Below are positions 24,978 to 37,592 of a stretch of DNA of 64,000 nt, one piece after another. Position 1 is the stretch's first letter. The number at the start of each line of letters is the position of its first letter. Source of the stretch: Knoellia sp. Soil729 (GTDB lineage: Bacteria; Actinomycetota; Actinomycetes; Actinomycetales; Dermatophilaceae); assembly GCF_001427985.1 (NCBI RefSeq), contig NZ_LMSA01000003.1, positions 201,153-265,152 on the forward strand. The letters are read 5' to 3'. Both the position numbers and the translations under genes were made by a program. The notes below the pieces were generated by a model. That model was not told where the DNA came from. It did not search any database and saw nothing but the letters and a program-made list of their open reading frames with translations.

Positions 24978-26255
24978 TCACCCCTGCGCGCCCCTTGCGT
25001 CTGCGGATGTGGTGGCCAGAGGGACCACATCCGCGGACGCAGCGGTCTTGACGGGGGCGGACGCCGAGCGCATGGCACCGCGAAGTCGCCACGCGGCATA
25101 CACGGCCAGCATGCTGATGCCCAGGTGAAGGCCGAGGAAGCCGTTCGTGAGCCCGGCGCCCAGCAGCGCTCCGGCCACGAGCGGCCCCAGCGCCGAGAAC
25201 GTCGTCTGCAGGGCCGCGAACGTGCCGAGGGTCTGGCCGACCATCCCACGCGGCGCGAGGGAGGCGGTGAGGGGGCTGAGGACGGGGCTGTACATCGTCT
25301 CCCCGACCGCGAAGATGCCGTACGTCGTGACGAACAGCGCGGAGGCGACGCCCGGCGCCAGCTGCGCCGTCGACAGCACCAGCCACGAGAGCACCCAGAT
25401 CCCGCCGACGGCCATCAGGAGTGTCGGCGCACTGCGGCGCGCCGTCAGTCTCACGACGATGACCTGCAGCACCACGATGACGATCGCGTTGACGGCGGCG
25501 GCGGAGCCGATGGCGGCAGTGTCGACGTCCAGGACGGTGATCCCGTATGCCGGCAGCCCCGACTCGAACTGGGCATAGAACCCCAGGGCAAGCGTCACGG
25601 TGACCACGGCGGTCCACCGCAGGGCCGGCGTGGCGAAGACTGCTGCCAGCGAACCGCGCACGCTCGGTCGCGCGTCCACGTCGGCATCGCTGCCCGCGTG
25701 GAGGTCCGCGCCCCACCCGGCCAGAGCAATGATCAATGAGGAGATCGTGAATCCGGCTGCGGCAGTGAGGAACCCGATGTCCAGGCCGTCGACGTCCTTG
25801 AGGTTCACCAGCTGCCCGGCGACGTAGGCACCGGCCGCCATGCCAAGGGCCTCGCCCGTGAACTTGTAGGCGAAGATGCGGCGACGGTCGCTGCCGTCGA
25901 CCCAGCGCAGCACGAGGACCTGCTTGGCCGGCACGGCTGCGGTCAGGCCCAGCCCGAAGACGAACATCCCGACGAGGAAGCTCGTCGAGGAGTCGGCCAG
26001 CACCAGGGCACCGACGCCGAGCGCGCCGAGCAGCTGGGAGAGCACGGCCACGGTCACCGGGTTGAAGCGGTCGCTGAGGCGGCCGGCCACCGGGGCGGCA
26101 ACGAGGGCGCCGACGGAGAACAGGGACGAGGCCGCAGCGGCGACGAACGCACCCCAGCCGCGCGAGTCCGCGGCATACGCGTACTGGAAGGGCAGGACCG
26201 CTCCCCAGCCAAGCATGCCGAGGGACGAGGCGAGGACGAGCAGCTTGGCGCGCAT
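24978..26255 (-). CDS. MFS transporter
   Basis: 425 residues from the ATG at 26255 (MRAKLLVLASSLGMLGWGAVLPFQYAYAADSRGWG); an ATG at 26267 would add four. Twelve hydrophobic segments, with the MFS motif A variant AGRLSDRFNPV after helix 2. Substrate unknown. It is divergent from a marR gene, and a perfect 12-2-12 palindrome lies between them, so MarR-controlled efflux of a toxic compound is the natural reading. Confidence 0.9.
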   Translation of the reverse strand: MRAKLLVLASSLGMLGWGAVLPFQYAYAADSRGWGAFVAAAASSLFSVGALVAAPVAGRLSDRFNPVTVAVLSQLLGALGVGALVLADSSTSFLVGMFVFGLGLTAAVPAKQVLVLRWVDGSDRRRIFAYKFTGEALGMAAGAYVAGQLVNLKDVDGLDIGFLTAAAGFTISSLIIALAGWGADLHAGSDADVDARPSVRGSLAAVFATPALRWTAVVTVTLALGFYAQFESGLPAYGITVLDVDTAAIGSAAAVNAIVIVVLQVIVVRLTARRSAPTLLMAVGGIWVLSWLVLSTAQLAPGVASALFVTTYGIFAVGETMYSPVLSPLTASLAPRGMVGQTLGTFAALQTTFSALGPLVAGALLGAGLTNGFLGLHLGISMLAVYAAWRLRGAMRSASAPVKTAASADVVPLATTSADARGAQG

Positions 26256-26337
26256 GGCGGATTCCACCCTTCGGGTGCAGACGAGGAGGGGCCCGGCCTG
26301 CCGAGCCCCGCAAGAGGCCGGCTTCGATGCCGAATAG

Positions 26338-26363
26338 TTCGATCTCGAATGTTCGAGATCGAA
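26338..26363. promoter_or_regulatory. Perfect 12-2-12 palindrome, probable MarR operator
   Basis: TTCGATCTCGAA (26338-26349) and TTCGAGATCGAA (26352-26363) are exact reverse complements two bases apart. It sits between the divergent MFS and marR starts, in a locally AT-richer stretch. A further TTCGAA lies at 26373-26378 and TTCGAT just upstream, which may be secondary half-sites. Confidence 0.8.
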
Positions 26364-26400
26364 AGGTTAGCATTCGAACAACGCATGAGAGAATCGGGTT

Positions 26401-26910
26401 ATGCCCCCACGCCGCAGGTCCGTCGCCCAGAGGCACCGTGATGCCGTGGCGGCCTACGTCGCCGCCGGCGGCGAGGAGTCGGTCCAGCGGGTCATCACGG
26501 CGCTCTACGGCGTGACCAAGAAGCTGGACCAGTGGTACGCGCGCCAGCTGGCGGACCTCGACCTCACGCAGGGGGAGTGGGCGGTGGTCGCTGCGCTCGC
26601 GTTGGCTGGTGACGCCTGCCTGACCCCGAGCCAGCTCGCCGAGCACACCAGCGTGGCTCCCTCATCGATGACGCACCGGCTCGACAAGATGACCGAGCGC
26701 GGGCTGGTCCAGCGCCACCCGGACCCGGACAACCGCACCCGCACACTGGTGTCGCTGACGGCGGACGGGCGCGAGCTCTTCACCGAGTCGATCCGGGAGT
26801 CCGACGTGGTCGAGAGCGACGTGCTGCGGGGGCTGGACGTGGACGAGCGCACCGAGCTCGCCCGCCTGCTCGAGGCCGTCATCGCCCGGCTGGACGACGG
26901 CGAGGACTGA
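26401..26910 (+). CDS. MarR-family transcriptional regulator
   Basis: 169 residues. The winged helix covers about residues 55-125: LTQGEWAVVAALALAGDACLTPSQLAEHTSVAPSSMTHRLDKMTERGLVQRHPDPDNRTRTLVSLTADGREL, a textbook MarR sequence with the DxR wing. The N-terminal and C-terminal helices form the dimer. It is divergent from the MFS gene with a perfect palindromic site between. Converges with metH 21 bp away. Confidence 0.94.
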   Translation: MPPRRRSVAQRHRDAVAAYVAAGGEESVQRVITALYGVTKKLDQWYARQLADLDLTQGEWAVVAALALAGDACLTPSQLAEHTSVAPSSMTHRLDKMTERGLVQRHPDPDNRTRTLVSLTADGRELFTESIRESDVVESDVLRGLDVDERTELARLLEAVIARLDDGED

Positions 26911-26930
26911 GCGCGACCGGCTCTGGGGCG

Positions 26931-30767
<3,837 letters not shown>

Positions 30768-30805
30768 CCGGCCCAGTATGCCGCCGGGGCTTGTAGGGTT
30801 CCCGC

Positions 30806-31912
30806 GTGGCCGCAGCGAATGAGACACCGTCCTCCAAGGGCCTCGTCGTGGCCCGTGTCGGCGGTGTCCCGGTGCAGATCGGGGCGAGCTGGCTCCTGCT
30901 CGCCGCCGTCATCATCTTTCTCGTCGTGTCGGGGGAGTCCGACCAGGGCGCGCGTGCCTACGTCCTCGGACTCGCCTTCGCCCTCTCGCTCCTGGTGTCG
31001 GTGCTCGTCCACGAGGGCGCCCACGCCGTCACCGCACGGGCGGTCGGCCTGCCCGTCCACAGAGTGGTGGCGGACCTGTGGGGTGGGCACACGGCATACG
31101 ACCCTCGTCTGTCCACCCCGGGCAAGGCCGCGCTCATCGCGGTGGTCGGACCCGTCGCCAACCTCGTGCTCGCCGCGCTGGCGGGAGTCGGCACGCTCCT
31201 CGTCTCCGCGGACGGGCTTCCGGGCCGGGTGCTGTTCGCCATGGCGTTCGTCAACCTCCTGCTGGGGGGCTTCAACCTCCTTCCCGGACTGCCGCTCGAC
31301 GGCGGCCAGCTCGTCGACGCCCTCGTCTGGAAGCTCACGGGGCGCCGTGAGAAGGGACTCATCGCCGCCGGCTGGACCGGTCGCCTCGTCACGCTCGGGG
31401 TCGTGCTGTGGTTCGTCGTGCGGCCGCTGCTCTCGGGCGGGTCGCCCTCGATCACCTCGGTGCTGTGGATGGGCCTCATCGCGATGTTCATGTGGCAGGG
31501 GGCGACCGCGGCGATCCGCATGGGGCAGGCGCGCCAGATGCTCGGCCGCGGGACCGTCGCCCAGGTGGCGCGTCCGGTGCCCGTCCTGCGTGGGAGCGAC
31601 GTCCTCGAGGCCGCCGTCTCGACCGGGGGCCTGGCCGTCGTCGTGGACGACAGCGGCCGTCCGACGGCGATGGTGCTTCCCGAGGACGCTGCCACCGTCC
31701 CGCGCGAACGATGGGTCACGACACCCGTGTCGGCCCTCGCGCGCGTGCAGGACGAGCACTGGCTCGCGCACACACGGCGGGAGGACGACCTCACGGCCGT
31801 CGTCGCCGCGATCCAGGAGTCCGGCAGCCCCGTGGTCGTCGCCGTGCAGGACGGCAGGGTGCTCGGGCTGGTCACCGTCGCCGCGGTCAATGCGGCGATC
31901 GGTGCGAACTAG
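30806..31912 (+). CDS. Site-2 protease-like M50 metallopeptidase with CBS region
   Basis: 368 residues, membrane protein. Zinc motif HEGAH at about residues 68-72 within a membrane helix, and the third ligand in [17 protein letters not shown] (about 157-167). The C-terminal 120 residues ([17 protein letters not shown]..., [19 protein letters not shown]) look like a CBS pair. Group III site-2 proteases of this layout are usually found directly before trmI and arc in Actinobacteria, as here. Substrate unknown. Divergent from metH. Confidence 0.92.
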   Translation: MAAANETPSSKGLVVARVGGVPVQIGASWLLLAAVIIFLVVSGESDQGARAYVLGLAFALSLLVSVLVHEGAHAVTARAVGLPVHRVVADLWGGHTAYDPRLSTPGKAALIAVVGPVANLVLAALAGVGTLLVSADGLPGRVLFAMAFVNLLLGGFNLLPGLPLDGGQLVDALVWKLTGRREKGLIAAGWTGRLVTLGVVLWFVVRPLLSGGSPSITSVLWMGLIAMFMWQGATAAIRMGQARQMLGRGTVAQVARPVPVLRGSDVLEAAVSTGGLAVVVDDSGRPTAMVLPEDAATVPRERWVTTPVSALARVQDEHWLAHTRREDDLTAVVAAIQESGSPVVVAVQDGRVLGLVTVAAVNAAIGAN

Positions 31913-31923
31913 ACTTCCGCCTC

Positions 31924-32925
31924 ATGACTGCGACCGGTGCCGACCTTCGACGTGGACCCTTTGCCGAAGGTGAGCGGGTGCAGCTCACGGACTCCAAGGG
32001 TCGGCTGCACACCATCACCCTCGCGCCGGGCAAGCAGTTCCACACGCACCGCGGCTACCTGCAGCACGACGACCTCATCGGCTCGCCCGACGGTTCGACC
32101 GTCACCAACACCGCGGGCTTCCAGTACCTCGCACTACGACCCCTGCTCTCCGACTACGTCATGTCGATGCCGCGTGGCGCCGCCGTGGTCTATCCCAAGG
32201 ACGCCGGACAGATCGTGACGTTCGCGGACATCTTCCCCGGCGCCGTCGTCGTCGAGGCCGGTGTCGGCTCGGGGGCGCTCTCGATGTCGCTGCTGCGCGC
32301 GGTGGGGGAGAGCGGGCGGCTGCACTCCTTCGAGCGCCGCGAGGACTTCGCCGAGATCGCCAAGGCCAATGCACGGACCTGGTTCGGCGCCGACCACCCC
32401 GCGTGGACCGTCACGGTCGGCGACCTCGTCGAGGCCCTGCCTCAGCAGGTGGAAACGGGGACCGTCGACCGCGTGGTCCTCGACATGCTCGCGCCGTGGG
32501 AGTGCCTGGACGTCGTGGGGGAGGCGCTGGCCCCCGGCGGCGTGCTCATCTGCTACGTCGCCACGGCCACCCAGCTGTCCAAGGTTGCCGAGGCGATGCG
32601 CGACGCCGGGTCGTGGACCGAGCCGTCCGCGTGGGAGTCGCTCGTACGCGGCTGGCACCTCGAGGGCCTGGCCGTCCGCCCCCAGCACCGCATGCACGGG
32701 CACACCGGCTTCCTCATCACCTCGCGCCGCCTGGCACCGGGGGTCACCCCGCCGGTGCGCAAGCGCCGGCCGGGCAAGGGCTATGAGGGCCTGGAGGACT
32801 CCGAGGGCCGACCGGCCGAGGTGATGCCCGGCTCCAACGCCGAGGAGTGGACCCCCGAGGCGATCGGTGAACGCATTCCGTCCGACAAGCGAGTCAGGAA
32901 GGTCCGGCGCAGCGTCACGGGTTAG
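31924..32925 (+). CDS. trmI: tRNA (adenine-N1)-methyltransferase TrmI
   Basis: 333 residues from the ATG at 31924; the longer open frame runs back through the protease gene and is rejected. An N-terminal small beta domain (GPFAEGERVQLTDSKGRLHTITL, HRGYLQHDDLIG) is followed by the Rossmann methyltransferase (VVVEAGVGSGALSMSLLRAV as SAM motif I, VDRVVLDMLAPWECL as motif IV). TrmI makes m1A58 in the T loop of tRNAs as a homotetramer. The C-terminal 45-residue tail is charged and probably disordered. Confidence 0.95.
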   Translation: MTATGADLRRGPFAEGERVQLTDSKGRLHTITLAPGKQFHTHRGYLQHDDLIGSPDGSTVTNTAGFQYLALRPLLSDYVMSMPRGAAVVYPKDAGQIVTFADIFPGAVVVEAGVGSGALSMSLLRAVGESGRLHSFERREDFAEIAKANARTWFGADHPAWTVTVGDLVEALPQQVETGTVDRVVLDMLAPWECLDVVGEALAPGGVLICYVATATQLSKVAEAMRDAGSWTEPSAWESLVRGWHLEGLAVRPQHRMHGHTGFLITSRRLAPGVTPPVRKRRPGKGYEGLEDSEGRPAEVMPGSNAEEWTPEAIGERIPSDKRVRKVRRSVTG

Positions 32926-32958
32926 CGTTGAGGGGTCAGCCCAGCGAAGGAGGCCCCG

Positions 32959-34620
32959 ATGACCGAGTTCACTCCGTCCGAGCGCGAAGCCGTGCGACGC
33001 CTCGAGGGCACAGTCACCGACCTGCGCTCGCAGGTCAACACCGTCTCCGCCCAGAACGAGCGCCTCGTCCGGACGCTGCGCGACGCCCGCGACCAGATCA
33101 TCACCCTCAAGAGCGAGGTCGACCGCCTGGGCCAGCCGCCGTCCGGCTACGGCGTCGTCGTCGAGACGTTCGAGGACAAGACGGTCGACGTCCTCACCGG
33201 CGGACGCAAGATGCACGTCGCGGTGAGTCCGACGATCGAGGCCGGCGAGATCGAGATCGGCCGCGAGGTCATGCTCAACGAGGCCATGAACGTCGTGGCC
33301 GTCCACGGCTTCGAACGGGCCGGCGAGATCGTGCTCCTCAAGGAGATCCTCGACGACGACCGCGTGCTCGTCCTCTCGCGCGGGGACGAGGAGCGCGTAT
33401 GCCGTGTCGCCGCCTCCCTGAAGTCCGGCACCCTCCGCGTCGGTGACGCCCTCCTGCTCGAGTCGCGCAGTGCGTTCGTCTACGAGCAGATCCCCCGGGC
33501 GGAGGTGGCCGACCTCGTCCTCGAGGAGGTGCCGGACATCGCCTACGACGACATCGGCGGGCTCGGCAGCCAGATCGAGCTCATCCGCGACGCCGTCGAG
33601 CTGCCCTACCTCCACCCCGACCTCTTCACCGAGCACCACCTCAAGGCCCCCAAGGGCGTGCTCCTCTACGGTCCGCCCGGCTGTGGCAAGACGATGATCG
33701 CCAAGGCCGTCGCTGCCTCCCTGTCGCGCAAGATCGCCGAGAAGCAGGGGCGCGAGCCGGGCAAGAGCTACTTCCTCAACATCAAGGGACCTGAGCTGCT
33801 CAACAAGTACGTCGGCGAGACCGAGCGCCACATCCGGCTCATCTTCCAGCGGGCTCGCGAGAAGTCCTCCGAGGGGTTCCCGGTCGTGGTGTTCTTCGAC
33901 GAGATGGAGAGCCTGTTCCGCACCCGCGGCTCCGGGGTGTCCAGCGACGTCGAGACGACGATCGTCCCCCAGCTCCTCAGCGAGATCGACGGTGTCGAGG
34001 GGCTCGAGAACGTCATCGTCATCGGTGCCAGCAACCGCGAGGACATGATCGACCCCGCGATCCTGCGACCGGGCCGCCTCGACGTCAAGATCAAGATCGA
34101 GCGCCCGGACGCGCAGGCCTCGACCGAGATCTTCAGCAAGTACCTCACCGCCGACCTGCCGCTGCACGCCGACGACCTCGCGGTCAACGGCGGCTCACCG
34201 GAGGCCACGGTCGAGGCGATGATCGAGGCGGTCGTCACGCGCATGTATGCCGAGGACGACGAGAACGAGTTCCTCGAGGTGACCTACGCCGGTGGTGACA
34301 AGGAGGTCCTGTACTTCAAGGACTTCAACAGCGGCGCCATGATCCAGAACATCGTGGACCGGGCCAAGAAGATGGCGATCAAGGACCTGCTCACGACGGG
34401 GCAGCGCGGCCTGCGCGTCGAGCACCTGCTGCACAGCTGCGTCGACGAGTTCAAGGAGAACGAGGACCTGCCCAACACGACCAACCCCGACGACTGGGCG
34501 CGGATCTCGGGCAAGAAGGGTGAGCGGATCGTCTACATCCGCACGCTCATCAAGACCAAGGAGGGCAGCGAGCCCGGCCGCTCCATCTCCACCATCGCCA
34601 ACACCGGCCAATACCTCTGA
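32959..34620 (+). CDS. arc: Proteasome-associated AAA ATPase Arc/Mpa
   Basis: 553 residues. N-terminal coiled coil (about 10-60), which recognises Pup; two OB-like domains (about 65-200); AAA domain with Walker A GPPGCGKT (about 237) and Walker B VVFFDEME (about 309). The protein ends GQYL, the gate-opening C terminus that docks into the 20S alpha ring. It unfolds pupylated proteins and threads them into PrcBA. An array of 33-bp repeats begins seven bases after the stop, and dop, normally close, is 4 kb further on. Confidence 0.97.
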   Translation: MTEFTPSEREAVRRLEGTVTDLRSQVNTVSAQNERLVRTLRDARDQIITLKSEVDRLGQPPSGYGVVVETFEDKTVDVLTGGRKMHVAVSPTIEAGEIEIGREVMLNEAMNVVAVHGFERAGEIVLLKEILDDDRVLVLSRGDEERVCRVAASLKSGTLRVGDALLLESRSAFVYEQIPRAEVADLVLEEVPDIAYDDIGGLGSQIELIRDAVELPYLHPDLFTEHHLKAPKGVLLYGPPGCGKTMIAKAVAASLSRKIAEKQGREPGKSYFLNIKGPELLNKYVGETERHIRLIFQRAREKSSEGFPVVVFFDEMESLFRTRGSGVSSDVETTIVPQLLSEIDGVEGLENVIVIGASNREDMIDPAILRPGRLDVKIKIERPDAQASTEIFSKYLTADLPLHADDLAVNGGSPEATVEAMIEAVVTRMYAEDDENEFLEVTYAGGDKEVLYFKDFNSGAMIQNIVDRAKKMAIKDLLTTGQRGLRVEHLLHSCVDEFKENEDLPNTTNPDDWARISGKKGERIVYIRTLIKTKEGSEPGRSISTIANTGQYL

Positions 34621-34626
34621 CCCCCC

Positions 34627-34922
34627 ACTGATTGCCCGTTTGGCCAGTGGGCCAGTTGCACTGATTGCCCGTTTGGCCAGTCCCCACGCACGACTTATTG
34701 CCCGTTCGGCCAGTGCCAGCGCGCCACTGATTGCCCGTTCGGCCAGTGGGGCAGTCGCACTGATTGCCCGTTCGGCCAGTGGGGCAGTCGCACTGATTGC
34801 CCGTTCGGCCAGTGCCAGCGCGCCACTGATTGCCCGTTCGGCCAGTGCCAGCGCGCCACTGATTGCCCGTTCGGCGAGTTCCGTATGCCGTGCCCGCACC
34901 ACTGATTGCCCGTTCGGAACGT
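34627..34922 (+). repeat. Array A: nine 33-bp tandem repeats
   Basis: Nine copies of a 22-bp core that begins ACTGATTGCCCG and ends TTCGGCCAGT, starting at 34627, 34660, 34693, 34726, 34759, 34792, 34825, 34858 and 34901. The first eight are exactly 33 bp apart; the last two are degenerate. The 11-bp gaps recur in a few types (GCCAGCGCGCC three times, GGGGCAGTCGC twice). Core ends ACTG...CAGT are complementary and GCC/GGC pair inside, so each unit can fold. It fills the whole 308-bp gap between arc and the next gene's stop. Confidence 0.95.
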
Positions 34923-34928
34923 GCAGGC

Positions 34929-35999
34929 TCACCAGACCTTGCGCTCGAACTCCTTGGCGAGTTGTCGGCGCCAAGCAGCCAACTCAGCCTCGACGAGGCA
35001 CTCGTCAAGTGGGTGGTTGCAGCACGAGCAGCGGAAGACCGCTGTCACCGTGCGGCGTGGAAGACCGAACACCCGGCTCTGGAAGCGCGAGTGGATGAGG
35101 GACCCCTCGATCGCCTCATGGGGACCCCACCGCACGAACTCCAGACCAAGGCGGGTAAGTCCCTCCTCGCGCGCTCGCTCCCGATGGAGTGCCTGCCGCA
35201 CTGACTCTTCATCGGTCCCGCGCAGAAGGTACTTCTGGATTCCATCGGCCTCGCCGACCAGTCCGAGCTCGGGCCACAGCAGGTCCGGCCGGCCCACGAA
35301 CTCACCGTCGGGTGTGAGCACGTTGACCTGAGGTATGCCGGTGGGCAGTCCCCAGCCCGCCATGGACCACGCGGAGGCAGACTCCAACCAGTTCTCGCGG
35401 CGGCCGTCAGCAAGCAGGAGCACATCGTTGGACCTGGCCACGTGCGGCCACCTTCGCTGATGCCGACGCATGTCAAAGAGTTCCTCGAGGCAGGTCTGGC
35501 CAGCTCGAAGCGCCCCGTCCGCGATGGCCAAGGCATCGCGGGCATGCACCTCACGACAACAGTCGATCACTACCCGTGGTGCGACGAAACCGGGGACGCC
35601 GTAGCGGATCACGATGTGCTCGGGAGGAGTGGCGCCGCGATGGAATCGACACCACGAACTGCTCCTGCTCGTCCGCACGTCGTCCAGAACCGTCATACTC
35701 ACGTGCGCAGGTGGATGCGTGGGCCGGGGTAGATCGAGGAGCTCGGCCTGGCTCGTGTGGCTGACCACTGCGTCCGGATACAGACGTCCTGCGGCGCAGA
35801 TCATGAGCCGGTGTCGATCCGAGGGTGAGGCAGCCTCCCAAGGTTCGCGTACGGCATACAGGCCTCGAGCGGGCGACACGAGGAAGGTCATGGTCCGGGC
35901 GTGCTTGACCGTGGAGCGAGGTATTGCCGCTGCAGCGTAATCGGGAAGAGCGAAAGGTTGTGGCAGTCGGCTGAGTGCCTGGGCGGTGGTCGGATCCAT
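34929..35999 (-). CDS. AbiEi-like winged-helix protein with DUF559-type nuclease domain
   Basis: 356 residues from the ATG at 35999 (MDPTTAQALSRLPQPFALPDYAAAAI). The N-terminal part (RSTVKHARTMTFLVSPARGLYAV...AVVSHTSQAELLDLP) resembles the AbiEi antitoxin-like proteins common in Actinobacteria. The C-terminal part has a PD-(D/E)XK-like arrangement, RPDLLWPELGLVGEADGIQKY (Asp, Glu-x-Asp, Lys), as in DUF559/Vsr-like nucleases. A Cys pair CSCCNH follows near the end. No AbiEii toxin is adjacent. It lies between two inverted arrays of the same 33-bp repeat. Domain calls are from motif recognition only. Confidence 0.72.
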   Translation of the reverse strand: MDPTTAQALSRLPQPFALPDYAAAAIPRSTVKHARTMTFLVSPARGLYAVREPWEAASPSDRHRLMICAAGRLYPDAVVSHTSQAELLDLPRPTHPPAHVSMTVLDDVRTSRSSSWCRFHRGATPPEHIVIRYGVPGFVAPRVVIDCCREVHARDALAIADGALRAGQTCLEELFDMRRHQRRWPHVARSNDVLLLADGRRENWLESASAWSMAGWGLPTGIPQVNVLTPDGEFVGRPDLLWPELGLVGEADGIQKYLLRGTDEESVRQALHRERAREEGLTRLGLEFVRWGPHEAIEGSLIHSRFQSRVFGLPRRTVTAVFRCSCCNHPLDECLVEAELAAWRRQLAKEFERKVW

Positions 36000-36087
36000 G
36001 AATGGGACCCTGGAGCCAGCACATCCGGCGCGGTAGGTACGACGAGCAATCTGTGGACAGCGCTCCACCGCGATGGCGCCTGTGGAA

Positions 36088-36241
36088 ACTGTCCAACTGG
36101 GCAATCAGTGCAACCGGGGCACTGGCCAAACGGGCAATCAGTCGGCCTCCCGCACTGGCCGAACGGGCAATCAGTGCAACCGGGGCACTGGCCAAACGGG
36201 CAATCAGTCGGCCTCCCGCACTGGCCGAACGGGCAATCAGT
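36088..36241 (-). repeat. Array B: five 33-bp tandem repeats, inverted relative to array A
   Basis: Five copies of the same 22-bp core in reverse orientation, starting at 36088 (degenerate), 36121, 36154, 36187 and 36220, exactly 33 bp apart. The 11-bp gaps strictly alternate between GCAACCGGGGC and CGGCCTCCCGC. The last unit supplies the TGA stop codon of the DUF3054 gene (36237-36239). The array lies upstream of the nuclease-like gene and could carry its promoter. Confidence 0.95.
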
Positions 36242-36587
36242 GGGAGATGGCGGAGGCGAGGAGGCGCCAGCCGAGCATCGTTGCCGCGGTGAAGAGCGTG
36301 GCGACGACGATGAACGACGGAGCCGTGCCGGTCGCGGCGAGACGGCGGAAGAGCATCCCGATGATCACCGTGGCCGCGACGACGATGGCGCCGAACTGCC
36401 ACGTACGCGGCGCGGCGTCGAGCGTCAGCGAGGCGACGAGGTAGCCCGCCGCCGTACCGCAGAGGAAGGGCGCAGCGGTCTCCAGGACGCCACCCAGCGT
36501 GATCCCGTGGGCGTGCGAGCGTCGTCCGACGAGGGCGAAGACGAGGACGGCGAGCAGGTCGAGCAGGGGAGCGATGAGTCGGCTCAT
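36237..36587 (-). CDS. DUF3054 membrane protein
   Basis: 116 residues with four hydrophobic helices (LIAPLLDLLAVLVFALVGR; GVLETAAPFLCGTAAGYLVA; QFGAIVVAATVIIGMLF; FIVVATLFTAATMLGW). The opening LxDLLAVLVFAxxGRRSH is typical of DUF3054. Function unknown. It lies 6 bp after the PRPP-synthetase-like gene in the same direction, so the two are likely co-transcribed. Its stop codon lies inside a 33-bp repeat unit. Confidence 0.88.
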   Translation of the reverse strand: MSRLIAPLLDLLAVLVFALVGRRSHAHGITLGGVLETAAPFLCGTAAGYLVASLTLDAAPRTWQFGAIVVAATVIIGMLFRRLAATGTAPSFIVVATLFTAATMLGWRLLASAISH

Positions 36588-36593
36588 CCGGAG

Positions 36594-37583
36594 TCAGCCA
36601 CCGACCTTGTCGAACAGCGACCCCTGCGGCGGGGCGTGCGTCGGGTCGACCCCGTCGAAGAGGATGCTCACCGACTCGCCTTGGTGGATACGGGTGATCG
36701 CCTCGGCAAACAGGCCCGAGACGGTGCGCACCTGGAGCTCGGGCCAGCCGGCGGGCGCGGGGACGGTGTCGGTGGTGACGATCTGGCTCACCATCGGGTG
36801 CCCGCGCAGCCGCTCGACGGCCTTGCCCGAGAACAGCCCGTGGGTGCAGGCCACCGCGGCCTCGGTCACCCCGAAGTCCCGCAGCCGGTCGAGGAGCTCG
36901 AGGATCGAACCGCCTGTGGCGATCTCGTCGTCGAGCACGATGGCGCGCTTGCCCTTGACGTCACCGACGATCGAGTCGATGACGACCTTGTCGTCGCTCT
37001 GGCGCTGCTTGCTGCCGGCAGCGACGGGCAGGCCGAGCAGGCGCGAGAACTGGGTCGCCTCCTTGGCGTTGCCCAGGTCGGGGGAGATGACCACCGAGTT
37101 CGACAGGTCGGTGCCGCGGAAGTGGTCGGCGAGAACCCCGAGAGCGGTGAGGTGGTCGACCGGGACCGAGAAGAAGCCGTGCACCTGGGGCGCGTGCAGG
37201 TTCATGGTCAGCACCCGGTGGGCGCCGGCGGTCGAGATGAGGTCGGCGACGAGGCGGCCACCGAGCGAGATGCGCGACGCGTCCTTCTTGTCCGAGCGCG
37301 CGTAGGCGTAGTGCGGGATGACCGCGGTGATCTGGGCGGCCGACGCCCCCCGGGCCGCGTCGATCATCAGCAGCAGCTCCATGAGGTGCTCCTGTGTCGG
37401 CGGCACGAGCGGCTGGATGATGTAGACGTCGCGCTGTCGGCAGTTGGCGAGCAGCTGGGCCTGGAGGCAGTCGTTGCTGAAGCGCTTGATCTCGCTGCGC
37501 GACAGGGGAACCCCGAGCTGGTCACAGATCCGCGCTGCGAGAGTCGGGTGGGCACTGCCGGAGAAGACCACGATCTCGCGCAT
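36594..37583 (-). CDS. Ribose-phosphate pyrophosphokinase paralogue (Prs-like)
   Basis: 329 residues. The N terminus VVFSGSAHPTLAARICDQL, the FxN-type IIQPLVPPTQEHLMELLLMIDAARGASA, IPHYAYARSDKKDASRISLGGRLVADLI and RVLTMNLHAPQVHGFFSVPVDHL follow PRPP synthetase throughout. The PRPP loop is AIVLDDEIATGGSI rather than the usual VDDMIDTAGT, and the ISPDxG segment continues NAKEATQFSRLLG instead of the canonical GVVRARxxA. It may therefore be a divergent isozyme. The context (DUF3054, esterase) does not indicate a role. The main housekeeping prs is probably elsewhere. Confidence 0.85.
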   Translation of the reverse strand: MREIVVFSGSAHPTLAARICDQLGVPLSRSEIKRFSNDCLQAQLLANCRQRDVYIIQPLVPPTQEHLMELLLMIDAARGASAAQITAVIPHYAYARSDKKDASRISLGGRLVADLISTAGAHRVLTMNLHAPQVHGFFSVPVDHLTALGVLADHFRGTDLSNSVVISPDLGNAKEATQFSRLLGLPVAAGSKQRQSDDKVVIDSIVGDVKGKRAIVLDDEIATGGSILELLDRLRDFGVTEAAVACTHGLFSGKAVERLRGHPMVSQIVTTDTVPAPAGWPELQVRTVSGLFAEAITRIHQGESVSILFDGVDPTHAPPQGSLFDKVGG

Positions 37584-37592
37584 GGGTCGACC

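Noticed and set aside
34195-34974. Protein frames through array A (repeating ALAERAISG-type sequence)
   Set aside because: The 33-bp period is a multiple of three, so frames stay open through the repeats on both strands. They overlap arc or the nuclease gene out of frame and have no ribosome site.
34621-36241. CRISPR array
   Set aside because: Repeat spacing is regular, but the 11-bp gaps are too short for spacers and the same gaps recur; no cas genes are present, and the two arrays are inverted copies.
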